A DNA stretch of 42,932 nucleotides from a virus (IMGVR_UViG_3300036822_000040:1-42932); one strand, 5' to 3'; positions 6,704-14,183 are shown, counted from the stretch's first letter. A program made the numbers and translations. Notes: generated by a model from the sequence alone, not told the origin.

Positions 6704-8111
6704 AGTCTTGGACGAACTCAACGCCGACAACTCGGTGGTCATTGTAGGCTCCAAGGTCCGGGTGATGCGCTGGCAGGAAGTTCATCACGAGGCCAGCGGC
6801 GAAAGATACGTGTATCGCGTTCCGGTTTACATGACGTTCGAAGACATCCGGAACTTTTACTCAAATCGATTTACAGTCAACGCGGACGACGATGCGGTCA
6901 GCATCGGCGGGTGGTGGCTCAAGCAACCAAGCCGGCCCACGTACAAGGGCGTGGTGTTCGCTCCCGGCGGAGCGCCGGTCATCAACGACCGGATCAACCT
7001 GTGGCGCGGCTTCGGGGTGGAGCCGGAGCGCGGCGATTGGGGACGGATGCAGGACCACATGTTCAACGTTCTTGCCGACAAAAATAACGAAGTATTTGAG
7101 TATATGCTCAATTGGTGCGCCTTCGCCATTCAATTCCCCGGCGAGCAAGCGGAGGTGATGCTCGCCTTCCAAGGCGGCTTCGGCACCGGCAAAGGGCTTC
7201 TCGGCAGAGCCATGTGCCGCATCTTCGGGCCGCACGGCAAGCACATCTCCGAGGCCTCGCACCTCACCGGCAAGTTCAACTCCCACTTCCAAATGTGCTG
7301 TTTCCTGTTCGCGGACGAGGCGTTCGCGCCGCAGGACAAGCGGGCGGAGGGGGTGATCAAGCGCCTCCTGACCGAGCCGACGCTGATGATCGAGCCGAAG
7401 GGCATCGATCCTTTCCAGATCGACAATCACCTCCACGTCCTGAGCGCGTCCAATCACGAATGGATGGTGATGGCCGGCGAGAAGGAGCGCCGCGCCGTCG
7501 TGTCGAAGGTGGCCGAGGACAAGCAGCAGAACGACGAACACTTCAAGCCGCTCTACCACGAACTCGCCAACGGCGGCCTGAAGGCGATGATGGCGGCCCT
7601 CCTCGACCGGCCTCTGGCCGGCTGGCACCCGCGCCGGATCGTCCGTACGGCGGCGCTCGCGGAGCAACAGATGGAGAGCCTTGGGCCGTTCGACCAATGG
7701 CTGTTGGAACTCCTGACGAGTGGGGTCCTGCCGGGTGCGATCTTGGCTGACGCCTCAATCGCCAGATCGAATGAGTATGAAGAGCCGGAAACCAAAATCG
7801 TCAATGCTTTCAATCAGTCGTCACAAACCCGTTATGTTAAAAAGCCCGGCCTGTACGATCACGCCCGCCGCTGTTCTCCACGTCTGAAAGGTGTAAGCGA
7901 CACCGCTCTTGGCCGGTTTCTACGCGACAAGGTTGGGTGTTTCAACTGGCGATCCGAGGACGCCCGAGGCTGGAAGTTCAAACCATTGGAGGAGCTTAGG
8001 GCCGATTGGCGGCGGCGCTTCCCGGCCACGGTCTGGCCGCCGCACGCTGACGGATGGGGCCATACCCGACATGAAGGCGTCAGCGGACAAATCCTTGATT
8101 TCCCTGAATAA
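6687..8111 (+). CDS. DUF5906-type replicative helicase/ATPase
   Basis: 474 residues. Walker A GGFGTGKG at about 163-170 and Walker B-like FLFADE at about 206-211, followed by ASNHEW (sensor-like), match the DUF5906 helicase domain found at the C-terminus of phage primase-helicases. The N-terminal 100 residues contain no recognisable primase motif, so it may be a helicase-only version relying on a host primase and polymerase. It is the only replication enzyme recognised in the genome. Preceded by three zinc-binding micro-proteins in one operon. Confidence 0.85.
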   Translation: MPTQREVLDELNADNSVVIVGSKVRVMRWQEVHHEASGERYVYRVPVYMTFEDIRNFYSNRFTVNADDDAVSIGGWWLKQPSRPTYKGVVFAPGGAPVINDRINLWRGFGVEPERGDWGRMQDHMFNVLADKNNEVFEYMLNWCAFAIQFPGEQAEVMLAFQGGFGTGKGLLGRAMCRIFGPHGKHISEASHLTGKFNSHFQMCCFLFADEAFAPQDKRAEGVIKRLLTEPTLMIEPKGIDPFQIDNHLHVLSASNHEWMVMAGEKERRAVVSKVAEDKQQNDEHFKPLYHELANGGLKAMMAALLDRPLAGWHPRRIVRTAALAEQQMESLGPFDQWLLELLTSGVLPGAILADASIARSNEYEEPETKIVNAFNQSSQTRYVKKPGLYDHARRCSPRLKGVSDTALGRFLRDKVGCFNWRSEDARGWKFKPLEELRADWRRRFPATVWPPHADGWGHTRHEGVSGQILDFPE

Positions 8112-8457
8112 ATGACGGGTATGACCCCTATGACTACTAAAATATATATACAAGGAAAGGCTCGCGTGTGTGTGGATGGACATATGCGCGTGAGGGTCCC
8201 TGCGCGATTTGAAATCGAGCCGTCAGGGCGTCAGCCCGTCATTTTGCTATCAGGGGTTGTTACAACCCAAGGCGGAGATTTGCCCGTCCAGCCCGTTCCG
8301 AGGCGGCTCCGCGAAGCGCCCTTATCGTCGGCAGGCACGATAGTGACCAACCGAAGCGCGAAGGAGGGGTCAAGGGGTTTATCCGAAGGACGCGAGCGAA
8401 GCGAGCGCCCCTTGACGCCGAGGAGCGCGAGGTACCCTTGCGTGCCTGATGGCGGAG
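8112..8457. other. Intergenic stretch of nested inverted repeats, no convincing gene
   Basis: A frame opens at the ATG directly after the helicase stop, but its later part runs through inverted repeats and the end of the opposite gene, so it is not called. The stretch contains a near-perfect palindrome GGGTTGT-T-ACAACCC at 8254-8268 and the nested repeats at 8332-8448. It separates convergent genes. Confidence 0.5.
8332..8448. repeat. Nested inverted repeats, candidate structured RNA or REP-like element
   Basis: Outer arms CAGGCACG (8332-8339) and CGTGCCTG (8441-8448) enclose inner arms GTCAAGGGG (8369-8377) and CCCCTTGAC (8408-8416). The apex holds the tandem GCGAGCG-AA-GCGAGCG (8391-8407), a type of sequence often seen in rhizobial extragenic repeats. 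Located between convergent genes; no U tract on either side. Confidence 0.5.
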
Positions 8458-8691
8458 CTATTCCGGCGTGCTGTACGGCTTCGCCGCGTCCTTCGACGTT
8501 GGCCTGATCTTGTCGTGGGCGATGTACCGCGCCCCGAGCTTGCCGCAGCGGGTGCAGCCGAGGCGGTAGTGCAGCGTCTCGTTGGCGAAGGTGTGGGCGA
8601 TAAGCTCCACCTCCACACCGTCCCCGCAGAGGCACTTTGGGAGGTAGCTGGCGTACTCCCCGTAGGCGTACTTCTTCCGGTCGTAGCGCAC
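8458..8691 (-). CDS. Zinc-ribbon hypothetical protein
   Basis: 77 residues with CLCG (about residues 20-23) and CTRCGK (about 46-51), a four-cysteine zinc-ribbon layout, and a Tyr/Lys-rich start. Function unknown. It is a lone leftward gene facing the rightward helicase operon; the nested inverted repeats lie just past its stop. Confidence 0.6.
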   Translation of the reverse strand: MRYDRKKYAYGEYASYLPKCLCGDGVEVELIAHTFANETLHYRLGCTRCGKLGARYIAHDKIRPTSKDAAKPYSTPE

Positions 8692-8952
8692 GCGTCACCT
8701 CCGAAAAGTCAACCACAGCAGATGGGTCATAATTTTACAGAAAAAATGGGGGGTGTGGGAATTCCTCTTGGGTAAAATCTGAAGCTGCTCCGCACCCGCC
8801 TCGCACAGAAGTCCAAAGAGACGTTGCCGGATGGTCCCACTCCCGAAATTCCGAAGCTCTGCGCCGGACCTTCGGCTAACCCAGAGGTGGCAGATTGGGG
8901 AGGATATGTCGTCTATTGACATATCATCATAAAGGGAGCATGGCGTATAGCC
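8692..8952. other. Non-coding gap with inverted repeat
   Basis: No convincing gene. It contains GATATGTC (8903-8910) and GACATATC (8918-8925), a perfect 8-bp inverted repeat with a 7-base loop, 28 bases upstream of the next rightward gene. It could be an operator or leader hairpin. TTGACA lies within it at 8916-8921, without a clear -10 box. Confidence 0.4.
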
Positions 8953-9099
8953 ATGCCCCTAGGAACAGACGTAGGGGCCAACATCCGTGAGCTTACTCAC
9001 CACGGAAGCCGGCCCCGATCACGCCGTCAGATTATCGCCATTGCGACGAACGCCGCACGTCGCGGCAAGCGGTCATCGCGCCGAAAGGTCCGCCGCTAA
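8953..9099 (+). CDS. Basic micro-protein with QIIAIA...ARR motif
   Basis: 48 residues. The pattern GANIRELTHHGSRPRSRRQ then IIAIATNAARRGKR resembles a class of short basic phage and plasmid proteins (as in DUF6496-like sequences); their role is unknown, possibly nucleic-acid binding. AAAGGGAG lies 14 bases before the ATG, a long spacing; an ATG at 8940 would give only 17 residues. Its 3' end overlaps the leftward gene ending at 9073 by 27 bases. Confidence 0.6.
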   Translation: MPLGTDVGANIRELTHHGSRPRSRRQIIAIATNAARRGKRSSRRKVRR

Positions 9100-9252
9100 A
9101 TCCGCGATGCAGAGGTCAAGCCGCCTCAGATCGTTTTCTAGCAGGAGCCTTTCTTCGTCTTGCGGGTGTAGCTCCGCCATTACGCTTCGGAGTTTTCCGG
9201 CTTGCCTTTGCCACTCCCGCAACCTTCTTGTGAGCCTTTCTTCGAGCGACAT
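9073..9252 (-). CDS. Coiled-coil micro-protein overlapping the HTH regulator
   Basis: 59 residues from the ATG at 9252, preceded by GAGGGA at ideal spacing. The whole protein is predicted helical with heptad-like leucines (EERLTRRLREW, LLLENDLRRLDLCIADLAADL). It lies in another frame within the 3' part of the HTH gene (overlap of 137 bases). Codon use here looks more native than in the overlapping HTH tail. It might modulate the HTH protein, as an inference from position only. Confidence 0.6.
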   Translation of the reverse strand: MSLEERLTRRLREWQRQAGKLRSVMAELHPQDEERLLLENDLRRLDLCIADLAADLSAR

Positions 9253-9550
9253 GTGTTCCCTCAAATCCGTCGTCTAGGATGTGTTCAACGGGAATGCCTG
9301 TCACCTTAGAAATCCGCTTCGCCTGCTTGAGTGTTGGCCGGAACTTCTCGCTGCCCCAAACGTAGAGCGTCTGGCGTGACACTTTGAGCTTCTTCGCTCG
9401 CTCCGTCAGAGAAAGGCCGGGAACTTTCGCAAGGATGTCTTTCATCGGGTAGGTGAGCTTGTGCAGGACCATCGCCAGTTCGCGTTGCAGCGAAGGCGGC
9501 AGTTCCGCCGACAAGGCGTTCAGTTGACTGATGAGTTCGATATGTTCCAT
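9116..9550 (-). CDS. HTH transcriptional regulator with basic tail, repressor candidate
   Basis: 144 residues. Residues about 45-92 form a Cro/CI-like helix-turn-helix (LSLTERAKKLKVSRQTLYVW...AKRISKVTGIPVEHIL). The C-terminal 50 residues are Lys/Arg/Ala-rich, like a histone H1 tail, but overlap another gene in a different frame and may be a stop-loss extension. It is divergent from the recombination operon, and both promoters share one palindrome (9580-9597). That layout suggests it represses the rightward operon and itself. Confidence 0.8.
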   Translation of the reverse strand: MEHIELISQLNALSAELPPSLQRELAMVLHKLTYPMKDILAKVPGLSLTERAKKLKVSRQTLYVWGSEKFRPTLKQAKRISKVTGIPVEHILDDGFEGTHVARRKAHKKVAGVAKASRKTPKRNGGATPARRRKAPARKRSEAA

Positions 9551-9568
9551 TTTTTCACACCTCGTCGT

Positions 9569-9609
9569 AACATAAGTCGCTTGACACGAATGTCAAGCTG
9601 TCGTATGAT
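9569..9609. promoter_or_regulatory. Divergent promoter pair sharing one palindromic operator
   Basis: Rightward: TTGACA (9581-9586), 17 bases, TATGAT (9604-9609). Leftward: TTGACA (complement of 9591-9596), 16 bases, TATGTT (complement of 9569-9574). The 18-base palindrome CTTGACACGAATGTCAAG (9580-9597) contains both -35 boxes, so one bound dimer could close both promoters. Confidence 0.75.
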
Positions 9610-9632
9610 ATGCTTTCCATCGGGAGACGGCA

Positions 9633-10370
9633 ATGAATGACACACAAATCGTAGAACGTCCAGCACAAGATTTTGGTGGACAATTGATGGTGATGCTGCG
9701 CGATCCGAGTATCGGCGCGGACAAGCTTCAGGTGGTCATGCAGATGCGCAGGGAGGTGATCGAGTATGAAGCCAAGGAAGCCTATCAGTTTCACTTCGCC
9801 GCTTTCGCAGCGGAACTACCGCCAGTCGAGAAAGACGGCACGGTTGATTTGGGAGCAAAAGGCAAATATCCATTCACGACATATGAACAAATGGATTTCG
9901 TCATACGACCCTTGCTCGTCAAGCATGGGCTTTCGCTCCAATTCTGGTCATCGGACCCCGAGCGGATCGACGCCGTTGTCATCCACGGCGCTCTCATCGG
10001 ACACGGCTGGCAGCGTGAAGCCATCTATCCGGTCCCACCTGACGCAGGACCCGGCAGGAACGCCCTACAGGCGCGTGGTTCTGCGCAGTCTTACGCCAAA
10101 AGGTACATTGCCGATCTGCTTTGTAACGTTGTCCGCAAAGGGCAGGATAATGATGGTCGAGGGGCTGTGGACGCTTTCATCGACGGCAAGCAAATCAAAG
10201 AGCTTAACGACCTGATCAAGAAAACCGAAAGCAATCCCGTGACGTTTCTGAACACGATGTTGACGGACGTGAAGGAAGTCGCGGACATTCGTGTGCGGGA
10301 TTTCCCGCGCCTCATCTTGGCGCTCAACGAGCGGCTGAAAAGGCAGATGCGCAAGGAGGTTTCGAAGTGA
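9633..10370 (+). CDS. erf: ERF-family single-strand annealing protein
   Basis: 245 residues. The central region (YPFTTYEQMDFVIRPLLVKHGLSLQFW ... RGSAQSYAKRYIADLLCNVV) carries the conserved signature of ERF recombinases, which anneal complementary single strands during phage recombination and genome circularisation. It is the first gene after the regulated promoter at 9581, with GGGAGA before its ATG. The YqaJ-type nuclease downstream would supply the single-stranded ends, as in phage Red-type systems. Confidence 0.88.
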   Translation: MNDTQIVERPAQDFGGQLMVMLRDPSIGADKLQVVMQMRREVIEYEAKEAYQFHFAAFAAELPPVEKDGTVDLGAKGKYPFTTYEQMDFVIRPLLVKHGLSLQFWSSDPERIDAVVIHGALIGHGWQREAIYPVPPDAGPGRNALQARGSAQSYAKRYIADLLCNVVRKGQDNDGRGAVDAFIDGKQIKELNDLIKKTESNPVTFLNTMLTDVKEVADIRVRDFPRLILALNERLKRQMRKEVSK

Positions 10371-10591
10371 AAGCCGGTTTGGATTACAGCAATCCCGTTT
10401 CGGCGTCGCCTGATCAACATGCAGACCACACGGGTTGGGCTTGGGACCCGGAGAATGAGTTGTTCGTGTTGACCTTGTTTCGCGAGGACGACAGCCTGTT
10501 AGCTGTTGCGTGTTACACTTACGACAATTGGGTGACTTGCTTCGAACGGTTGAAGGCGTCGAAGGAAGAGATTGACAGGAGGAACCAATGA
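10367..10591 (+). CDS. Hypothetical protein in recombination operon
   Basis: 74 residues from a GTG that overlaps the ERF stop (GTGA). Aromatic and acidic, with no recognised domain. Coupled translation with neighbours on both sides (ATGA at 10588) marks it as a genuine operon member. Confidence 0.65.
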   Translation: MKAGLDYSNPVSASPDQHADHTGWAWDPENELFVLTLFREDDSLLAVACYTYDNWVTCFERLKASKEEIDRRNQ

Positions 10592-10800
10592 GCAACTTTC
10601 CGGCACACGACAAGAAGTCGTGTTTGTGTTGCGGGCAGATGGTTTACGGCAAGGGCAAGCAGCGCACGATTGCCGAGCTTGAGCATGAGTTCGAATTTCT
10701 TGAGAGCCTTGGCTATAGGCGGGATGAGCTTTTGGGGAAGCACCGCGAACAGGTCGAGTATCAACTACCGGGGATGATCGAATGGCTGACGGCGAATTGA
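10588..10800 (+). CDS. Small Cys-motif hypothetical protein
   Basis: 70 residues. The N-terminus holds CLCC (a Cys-x2-Cys pair) followed by an acidic helix. No family recognised. Start overlaps the previous stop as ATGA; the next gene's start lies 19 bases inside it. Confidence 0.65.
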   Translation: MSNFPAHDKKSCLCCGQMVYGKGKQRTIAELEHEFEFLESLGYRRDELLGKHREQVEYQLPGMIEWLTAN

Positions 10801-11012
10801 TTGACAGGGAAGAACACCTTGCGGCGTGCAAGGAGCGGGCGCTCCGATATTGGGGCGACGGAGATTTGCTCAACGCCATCACGTCGATGGGCAGCGACTT
10901 GGACAAGCATCCGGAGACGAAGTGCCATCCGGTGTTGCTGAAGCTTGGCGTGATGTACGCGCAGCATTTTGACTACAAGGCCGTGCGCGATTGGATCGAG
11001 GGCTTCCGGTGA
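10782..11012 (+). CDS. Hypothetical helical protein
   Basis: 76 residues, helical throughout (AACKERALRYWGDGDLLNAI...). No family recognised. It overlaps the gene before by 19 bases and the gene after by four (GTGA). Confidence 0.65.
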   Translation: MADGELIDREEHLAACKERALRYWGDGDLLNAITSMGSDLDKHPETKCHPVLLKLGVMYAQHFDYKAVRDWIEGFR

Positions 11013-11248
11013 GCCGCGATCCATTGGTCCGGGGGTTTCAAGCCTTGGAAGAACGCCTGACGTTCCTTGAGGGGTTCGCGCGGGGCGCGGACTTGCGCAT
11101 GGGAGCGTTGGAGAAACGGATTTACAAGCTGGAGGATGTCGTCAATGAAATTCTACGACGTGGAGCAGGGATCGGAACGTTGGTATCAGCTACGCCTCGG
11201 CAAGCCGACGAGCAGCAACTTCCACCGGATAATCACTCCGAAGGGTGA
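11009..11248 (+). CDS. Coiled-coil protein with tail overlapping the nuclease gene
   Basis: 79 residues from the GTG at 11009. Residues 7-50 form a likely coiled coil (FQALEERLTFLEG, GALEKRIYKLEDVVNEIL). The last 34 residues lie out of frame over the start of the nuclease gene (overlap of 104 bases) and look like shadow sequence, suggesting stop loss. Function unknown. Confidence 0.5.
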   Translation: MSRDPLVRGFQALEERLTFLEGFARGADLRMGALEKRIYKLEDVVNEILRRGAGIGTLVSATPRQADEQQLPPDNHSEG

Positions 11249-11861
11249 GCCGAGCAAACAGGCGGTGGCGTATGCGTACCGGCTGGTCGCGGAACGACTG
11301 TTAAACGAAAGCCTTGACGACGACATAGGTTTCGTGCGATACGTTCGCGAGGGTCAGGAGAAAGAGCCGCAAGCCGTGGCGTTGTTCGAATTCGTTAACG
11401 AATTGAAGCTTGAGCCGGGCGGCTTCATCACTACTGACGATGGCCGCTTGGGCTGTTCGCCTGACCGGATGCTGCGCGGCATGAAGGAAGGGGTGGAGGT
11501 CAAGTGTCCTGCCCCGCAGACCCAAATCAAGTATCTGCTTGACGGACCCGGAGAAGACTACCGGGCGCAAGTACAGGGGCATTTACTGGTGGCGGATAAG
11601 TTTCAGGCTGTCCACTTTTTCACCTACCACCCGCAGATGCCGCCCTTCCACAAGATCACGCTGCCTGACGCCCATTATCAGATGGCGCTTCGGGCGGTGT
11701 TAAACACCTTCTGCGACGCGCTCGACATCATGACGGCGCGGGCCAGAAGCCTTGGCTCGTATGTTGTGACGCGCCAAGCGTTGACGCCGGCGGACCTTGC
11801 CTATGGCGAGACGCCGTTGCGGATTGTAACCCCGGAGGTTGAACGTGGCTCAGAGGTATGA
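11145..11861 (+). CDS. YqaJ-type recombination exonuclease
   Basis: 238 residues. PD-(D/E)XK nuclease motifs: ERWYQLRLGKPTSSNF near the N-terminus, SPDR (D107), EVK (E118, K120) and QVQGHLLV (Q142), typical of the YqaJ/lambda exonuclease-like family that resects DNA ends. The ATG at 11145 follows GGAGG by 9 bases; an ATG at 11136 directly abuts it. It pairs with the ERF annealing protein to form a two-component recombination system. Confidence 0.85.
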   Translation: MKFYDVEQGSERWYQLRLGKPTSSNFHRIITPKGEPSKQAVAYAYRLVAERLLNESLDDDIGFVRYVREGQEKEPQAVALFEFVNELKLEPGGFITTDDGRLGCSPDRMLRGMKEGVEVKCPAPQTQIKYLLDGPGEDYRAQVQGHLLVADKFQAVHFFTYHPQMPPFHKITLPDAHYQMALRAVLNTFCDALDIMTARARSLGSYVVTRQALTPADLAYGETPLRIVTPEVERGSEV

Positions 11862-12042
11862 TCTTTTGACTGTGCGTGAGGATGACAAGGGCAAGACGTG
11901 GTGGACAAAGATCGGCGTCGCCTTCGAAAATCGTGGCGGGGATGGCTTCATGCTGCTGTTCGAAGCCTTGCCAATTCCCAACAAGAACAACGAGGTTCGC
12001 GTCGTCATGAAGCAACCCAACGACAGCAGGGATGATCGATGA
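11845..12042 (+). CDS. Small conserved phage hypothetical protein
   Basis: 65 residues from a GTG at 11845, six bases after GGAGG. Pattern RYDLLTVRE...KTWWTKIGVAF...FMLLFEALPIP resembles a widespread short phage protein of unknown role, often near recombination genes. It overlaps the nuclease by 17 bases and the next gene by four (ATGA). Confidence 0.7.
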   Translation: MAQRYDLLTVREDDKGKTWWTKIGVAFENRGGDGFMLLFEALPIPNKNNEVRVVMKQPNDSRDDR

Positions 12043-12362
12043 TAATTCCGGCCTTCGATGAGCTTAAGACCCTGCTTCGGCAGTCTGGCTATCCGGTGAC
12101 TTACGTGTCCAAGCGTACCGGGGTGGCGCGTGAAACGCTATCCCGGTGGCTCCTAGGCCTCACGGCGTGTCCACGGATCGACACGATGTTGCGGGTGGCT
12201 AAGTTCCTCGAAAACCACGACATCGTTCTGACGGCTGCGGCGCAGAAGATGACGCGGTTCTACCCCGCTCCCAAAGAGCGCATGTCCCGACATGATCTGC
12301 GGGTTGCGTTGATGCGGGCTACAAACGGACAATGGAAAACCTATGAGCGTGATCCGGCTTGA
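12039..12362 (+). CDS. HTH DNA-binding protein
   Basis: 107 residues. Residues about 14-60 form a helix-turn-helix (YPVTYVSKRTGVARETLSRW...RIDTMLRVAKFL) followed by a basic tail. It may be a Cro-like regulator expressed from the operon repressed by the divergent HTH gene; targets are not known. Start ATGA-coupled to the preceding gene. Confidence 0.7.
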   Translation: MIIPAFDELKTLLRQSGYPVTYVSKRTGVARETLSRWLLGLTACPRIDTMLRVAKFLENHDIVLTAAAQKMTRFYPAPKERMSRHDLRVALMRATNGQWKTYERDPA

Positions 12363-12723
12363 TTGGAAGAACGGAACGCTGTGGTATAACGGCGCTCGCT
12401 TTTCCCCCGAAGAAATCTTGGAGGAAGAGCGGGCGATCCCGTTCGACATGGTGGACCTTGGCGTCAAGTGCGAGACGGATGCTTGCCGCAAGCTCTTGGA
12501 GCTTGGGCTGGCTTTCGAAACCGACAGCATCCTGACCTATCGCGAGGACATGTCGTGCTTTCGCTGCGGCGTGAAGTGGGGATCGAAGCGCGTGGTGACG
12601 ACCAATTCGGGCGGGACCCCGATTTTCGCCAAATTTAATCCAGTCGTAAAGCCAAGGACTGGCGAAGGGCGAGGCCGGCGGCCCTTACAAGGGTCCAGAG
12701 ACAATGACAGCCAAAACGAATAG
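12343..12723 (+). CDS. Cys-rich hypothetical protein
   Basis: 126 residues with CETDAC and CFRCG motifs (possible zinc site) in the middle and a basic C-terminus overlapping the next gene by 20 bases. No family recognised. Confidence 0.6.
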   Translation: MSVIRLDWKNGTLWYNGARFSPEEILEEERAIPFDMVDLGVKCETDACRKLLELGLAFETDSILTYREDMSCFRCGVKWGSKRVVTTNSGGTPIFAKFNPVVKPRTGEGRGRRPLQGSRDNDSQNE

Positions 12724-12898
12724 GACTGCCGGCGGATATTTTGTTGATAGGGGATTGCAGGAATATAATTCCAAACCGTGGACGTGCTTTACTTGTGGGA
12801 AGAGGTTCAAGCCTAAAGCTGGCAATCAATTGTGTTGCTCTCTACGATGTTACATGGATAGGAAAAACGTGAGGAGACGACGTGCGCAAATGGGTTGA
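12704..12898 (+). CDS. Zinc-finger micro-protein
   Basis: 64 residues. CFTCGKRF ... CCSLRCYMDRKNVRRRR gives a four-cysteine zinc finger with a basic end, as in FCS-like or HNH-associated fingers. Last gene of the rightward recombination operon; its end lies 20 bases from the end of the convergent late operon. Confidence 0.65.
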   Translation: MTAKTNRTAGGYFVDRGLQEYNSKPWTCFTCGKRFKPKAGNQLCCSLRCYMDRKNVRRRRAQMG

Positions 12899-12917
12899 GT
12901 GGAATAAGGGAATATCG

Positions 12918-13103
12918 CTACTTGCGGGACGTGAGCCAAATCGTCGGGACTACGACGACCGCCGCGTAGATCGCCAAGGCTCCCAACCGCCACGGGTCAG
13001 GCGCGGCCTCGACCAAGACCGCAAGCCAGATCGCGCCGATGACCGCGACCAAGAGGATCGCACGGATCGCGAGGATGACGAAGAGGACGTTTAGGGAGGC
13101 CAT
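12918..13103 (-). CDS. Small two-helix membrane protein
   Basis: 61 residues from the ATG at 13103 with GGAAGG upstream. Two long hydrophobic segments (LNVLFVILAIRAILLVAVIGAIWLA-type and ALAIYAAVVVVPTIWL) and a basic end. Final gene of the late operon; a second holin or membrane-ejection helper is possible but unproven. The longer frame opening at 13355 is a shadow of the preceding gene. Confidence 0.6.
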   Translation of the reverse strand: MASLNVLFVILAIRAILLVAVIGAIWLAVLVEAAPDPWRLGALAIYAAVVVVPTIWLTSRK

Positions 13104-13143
13104 GACGCTGGCCTTCCAGACGGAGCGGTGAACGTATTCCGGG

Positions 13144-13500
13144 CTAACTGTCGAGTTCGTCGCGGAGGTCGTCTTCGTCGCGTTCTGTTGGATCAAAGTG
13201 GACAACGGTTCCACCGGAGCGTCGGGGCTTCGCGTCTCCCCTACCAGTTGCATCGGGCGGCGCGAAGGCGGTGGCGTACTTGCTGATGGAGCTTCCGGCG
13301 TTGGCATTGAATTCGCCTTTTCGCAAGTCTTGGAACATCTTTTGAATACGGCCAACCGCGATCAGCGCGGAGATGCGCTGCGGCATGGTCATGAGTTCGT
13401 TGCGGTCGGCGGCTTCCATGTCGTCAAGCAGCTTGCCAACCTGTTTATACAACCGTTGATTGATGTCAAGCGGATCGTCTGACTTGTTGACCTTGCTCAT
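13144..13500 (-). CDS. Hypothetical late protein
   Basis: 118 residues, helical N-terminal two thirds (NQRLYKQVGKLLDDMEAADR, ISALIAVGRIQKMFQDL) with acidic C-terminus. No family recognised; the helical fold and size are compatible with a small terminase subunit, but it is far from the large subunit, so the call stays open. Overlaps the upstream gene by four bases. Confidence 0.6.
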   Translation of the reverse strand: MSKVNKSDDPLDINQRLYKQVGKLLDDMEAADRNELMTMPQRISALIAVGRIQKMFQDLRKGEFNANAGSSISKYATAFAPPDATGRGDAKPRRSGGTVVHFDPTERDEDDLRDELDS

Positions 13501-14183
13501 TGGCTTGGCTTTCCGAGTTCCTTCCCGACAATTTCGCCAGCCTTCTCGCCAATCGGCTTGGCCTTGATGCTGAGATAGGCGGCAAGGCCGGGGTTGTTCA
13601 TGATCAAGCTCATGAGATTAGATGGGCTTATGCCGACTTTTTCAAGCTCCCTGCCGGCAAATCGCCCTAGTCCAGCGCCGCCGAGAACGCCGAATGGAAG
13701 GTGTGAGGCGTAGCCGGCTGACGATCCTATCGCCATTTCCGCGAGGTGGTCGAAGGCGGACTTCGCCATTCTCGACACGGGAATGCCGCCGGTCATGGCA
13801 GTGCCTCCGCCGAGGGCGGCGTTGCCGAATTTTTCACCCCAAGTTTTCGCTGGCCGGGCGAAGCCTGTCGCCGCCCCTATCGCGCCTCGAATGGGGATGC
13901 TTTCAGGCGCTAGCGCCCCGGCGACTGTAGGGATGATAGCCCCTCCAATGCCTTCGCCGGTTGCTCGCCAGCCGGTTTCCTTGTCCGGTTCAGGCCCGCC
14001 ATAACCAAGGCTTGACGCCACGCCATGGCCAAGGCCGCTCAGAAGATCGCCGCCGCGCGTGCTGCCGGATTGAGCGCCAAGCTGCTTTTGCAAAATGCCA
14101 TAGGCCTGTTCCGGCGTCGCGCCTTCGGGGCCTTCGACCCGGTACTTCTTGCCGTCTGGCGATGTCAGTTCGAATGATGGCAT
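13497..14183 (-). CDS. Putative DNA ejection/internal virion protein
   Basis: 228 residues. The N-terminus (FELTSPDGKKYRVEGPEGATPEQAY) is a short beta motif frequent in phage internal virion proteins; then follow Gly/Ala-rich, amphipathic stretches. Downstream of two larger virion proteins of low complexity, it likely enters the periplasm or membrane with the DNA. No enzymatic motif. Confidence 0.6.
   Translation of the reverse strand: MPSFELTSPDGKKYRVEGPEGATPEQAYGILQKQLGAQSGSTRGGDLLSGLGHGVASSLGYGGPEPDKETGWRATGEGIGGAIIPTVAGALAPESIPIRGAIGAATGFARPAKTWGEKFGNAALGGGTAMTGGIPVSRMAKSAFDHLAEMAIGSSAGYASHLPFGVLGGAGLGRFAGRELEKVGISPSNLMSLIMNNPGLAAYLSIKAKPIGEKAGEIVGKELGKPSQ

Noticed and set aside
6861-7697. 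278-residue leftward ORF
   Set aside because: Antisense shadow of the helicase.
8112-8507. 131-residue rightward ORF following the helicase
   Set aside because: No homology-like pattern, passes through inverted repeats and ends antisense to a better gene; only the start at TAA-ATG is suggestive.
8231-8716. 161-residue leftward ORF
   Set aside because: Shadow of the zinc-ribbon gene at 8458 in another frame.
9116-9550. Full CI-like lysogeny repressor with integrase partner
   Set aside because: The HTH gene is regulator-like, but no integrase, excisionase or att site was found, so temperate integration is not claimed.
12882-13094. 70-residue Asp/Arg-rich rightward ORF
   Set aside because: Antisense to the small membrane gene; repetitive Asp-Arg composition is typical of antisense frames.
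13144-13500. Small terminase subunit
   Set aside because: Size and helices fit, but position at the far end of the operon and absence of a DNA-binding motif do not allow the call.
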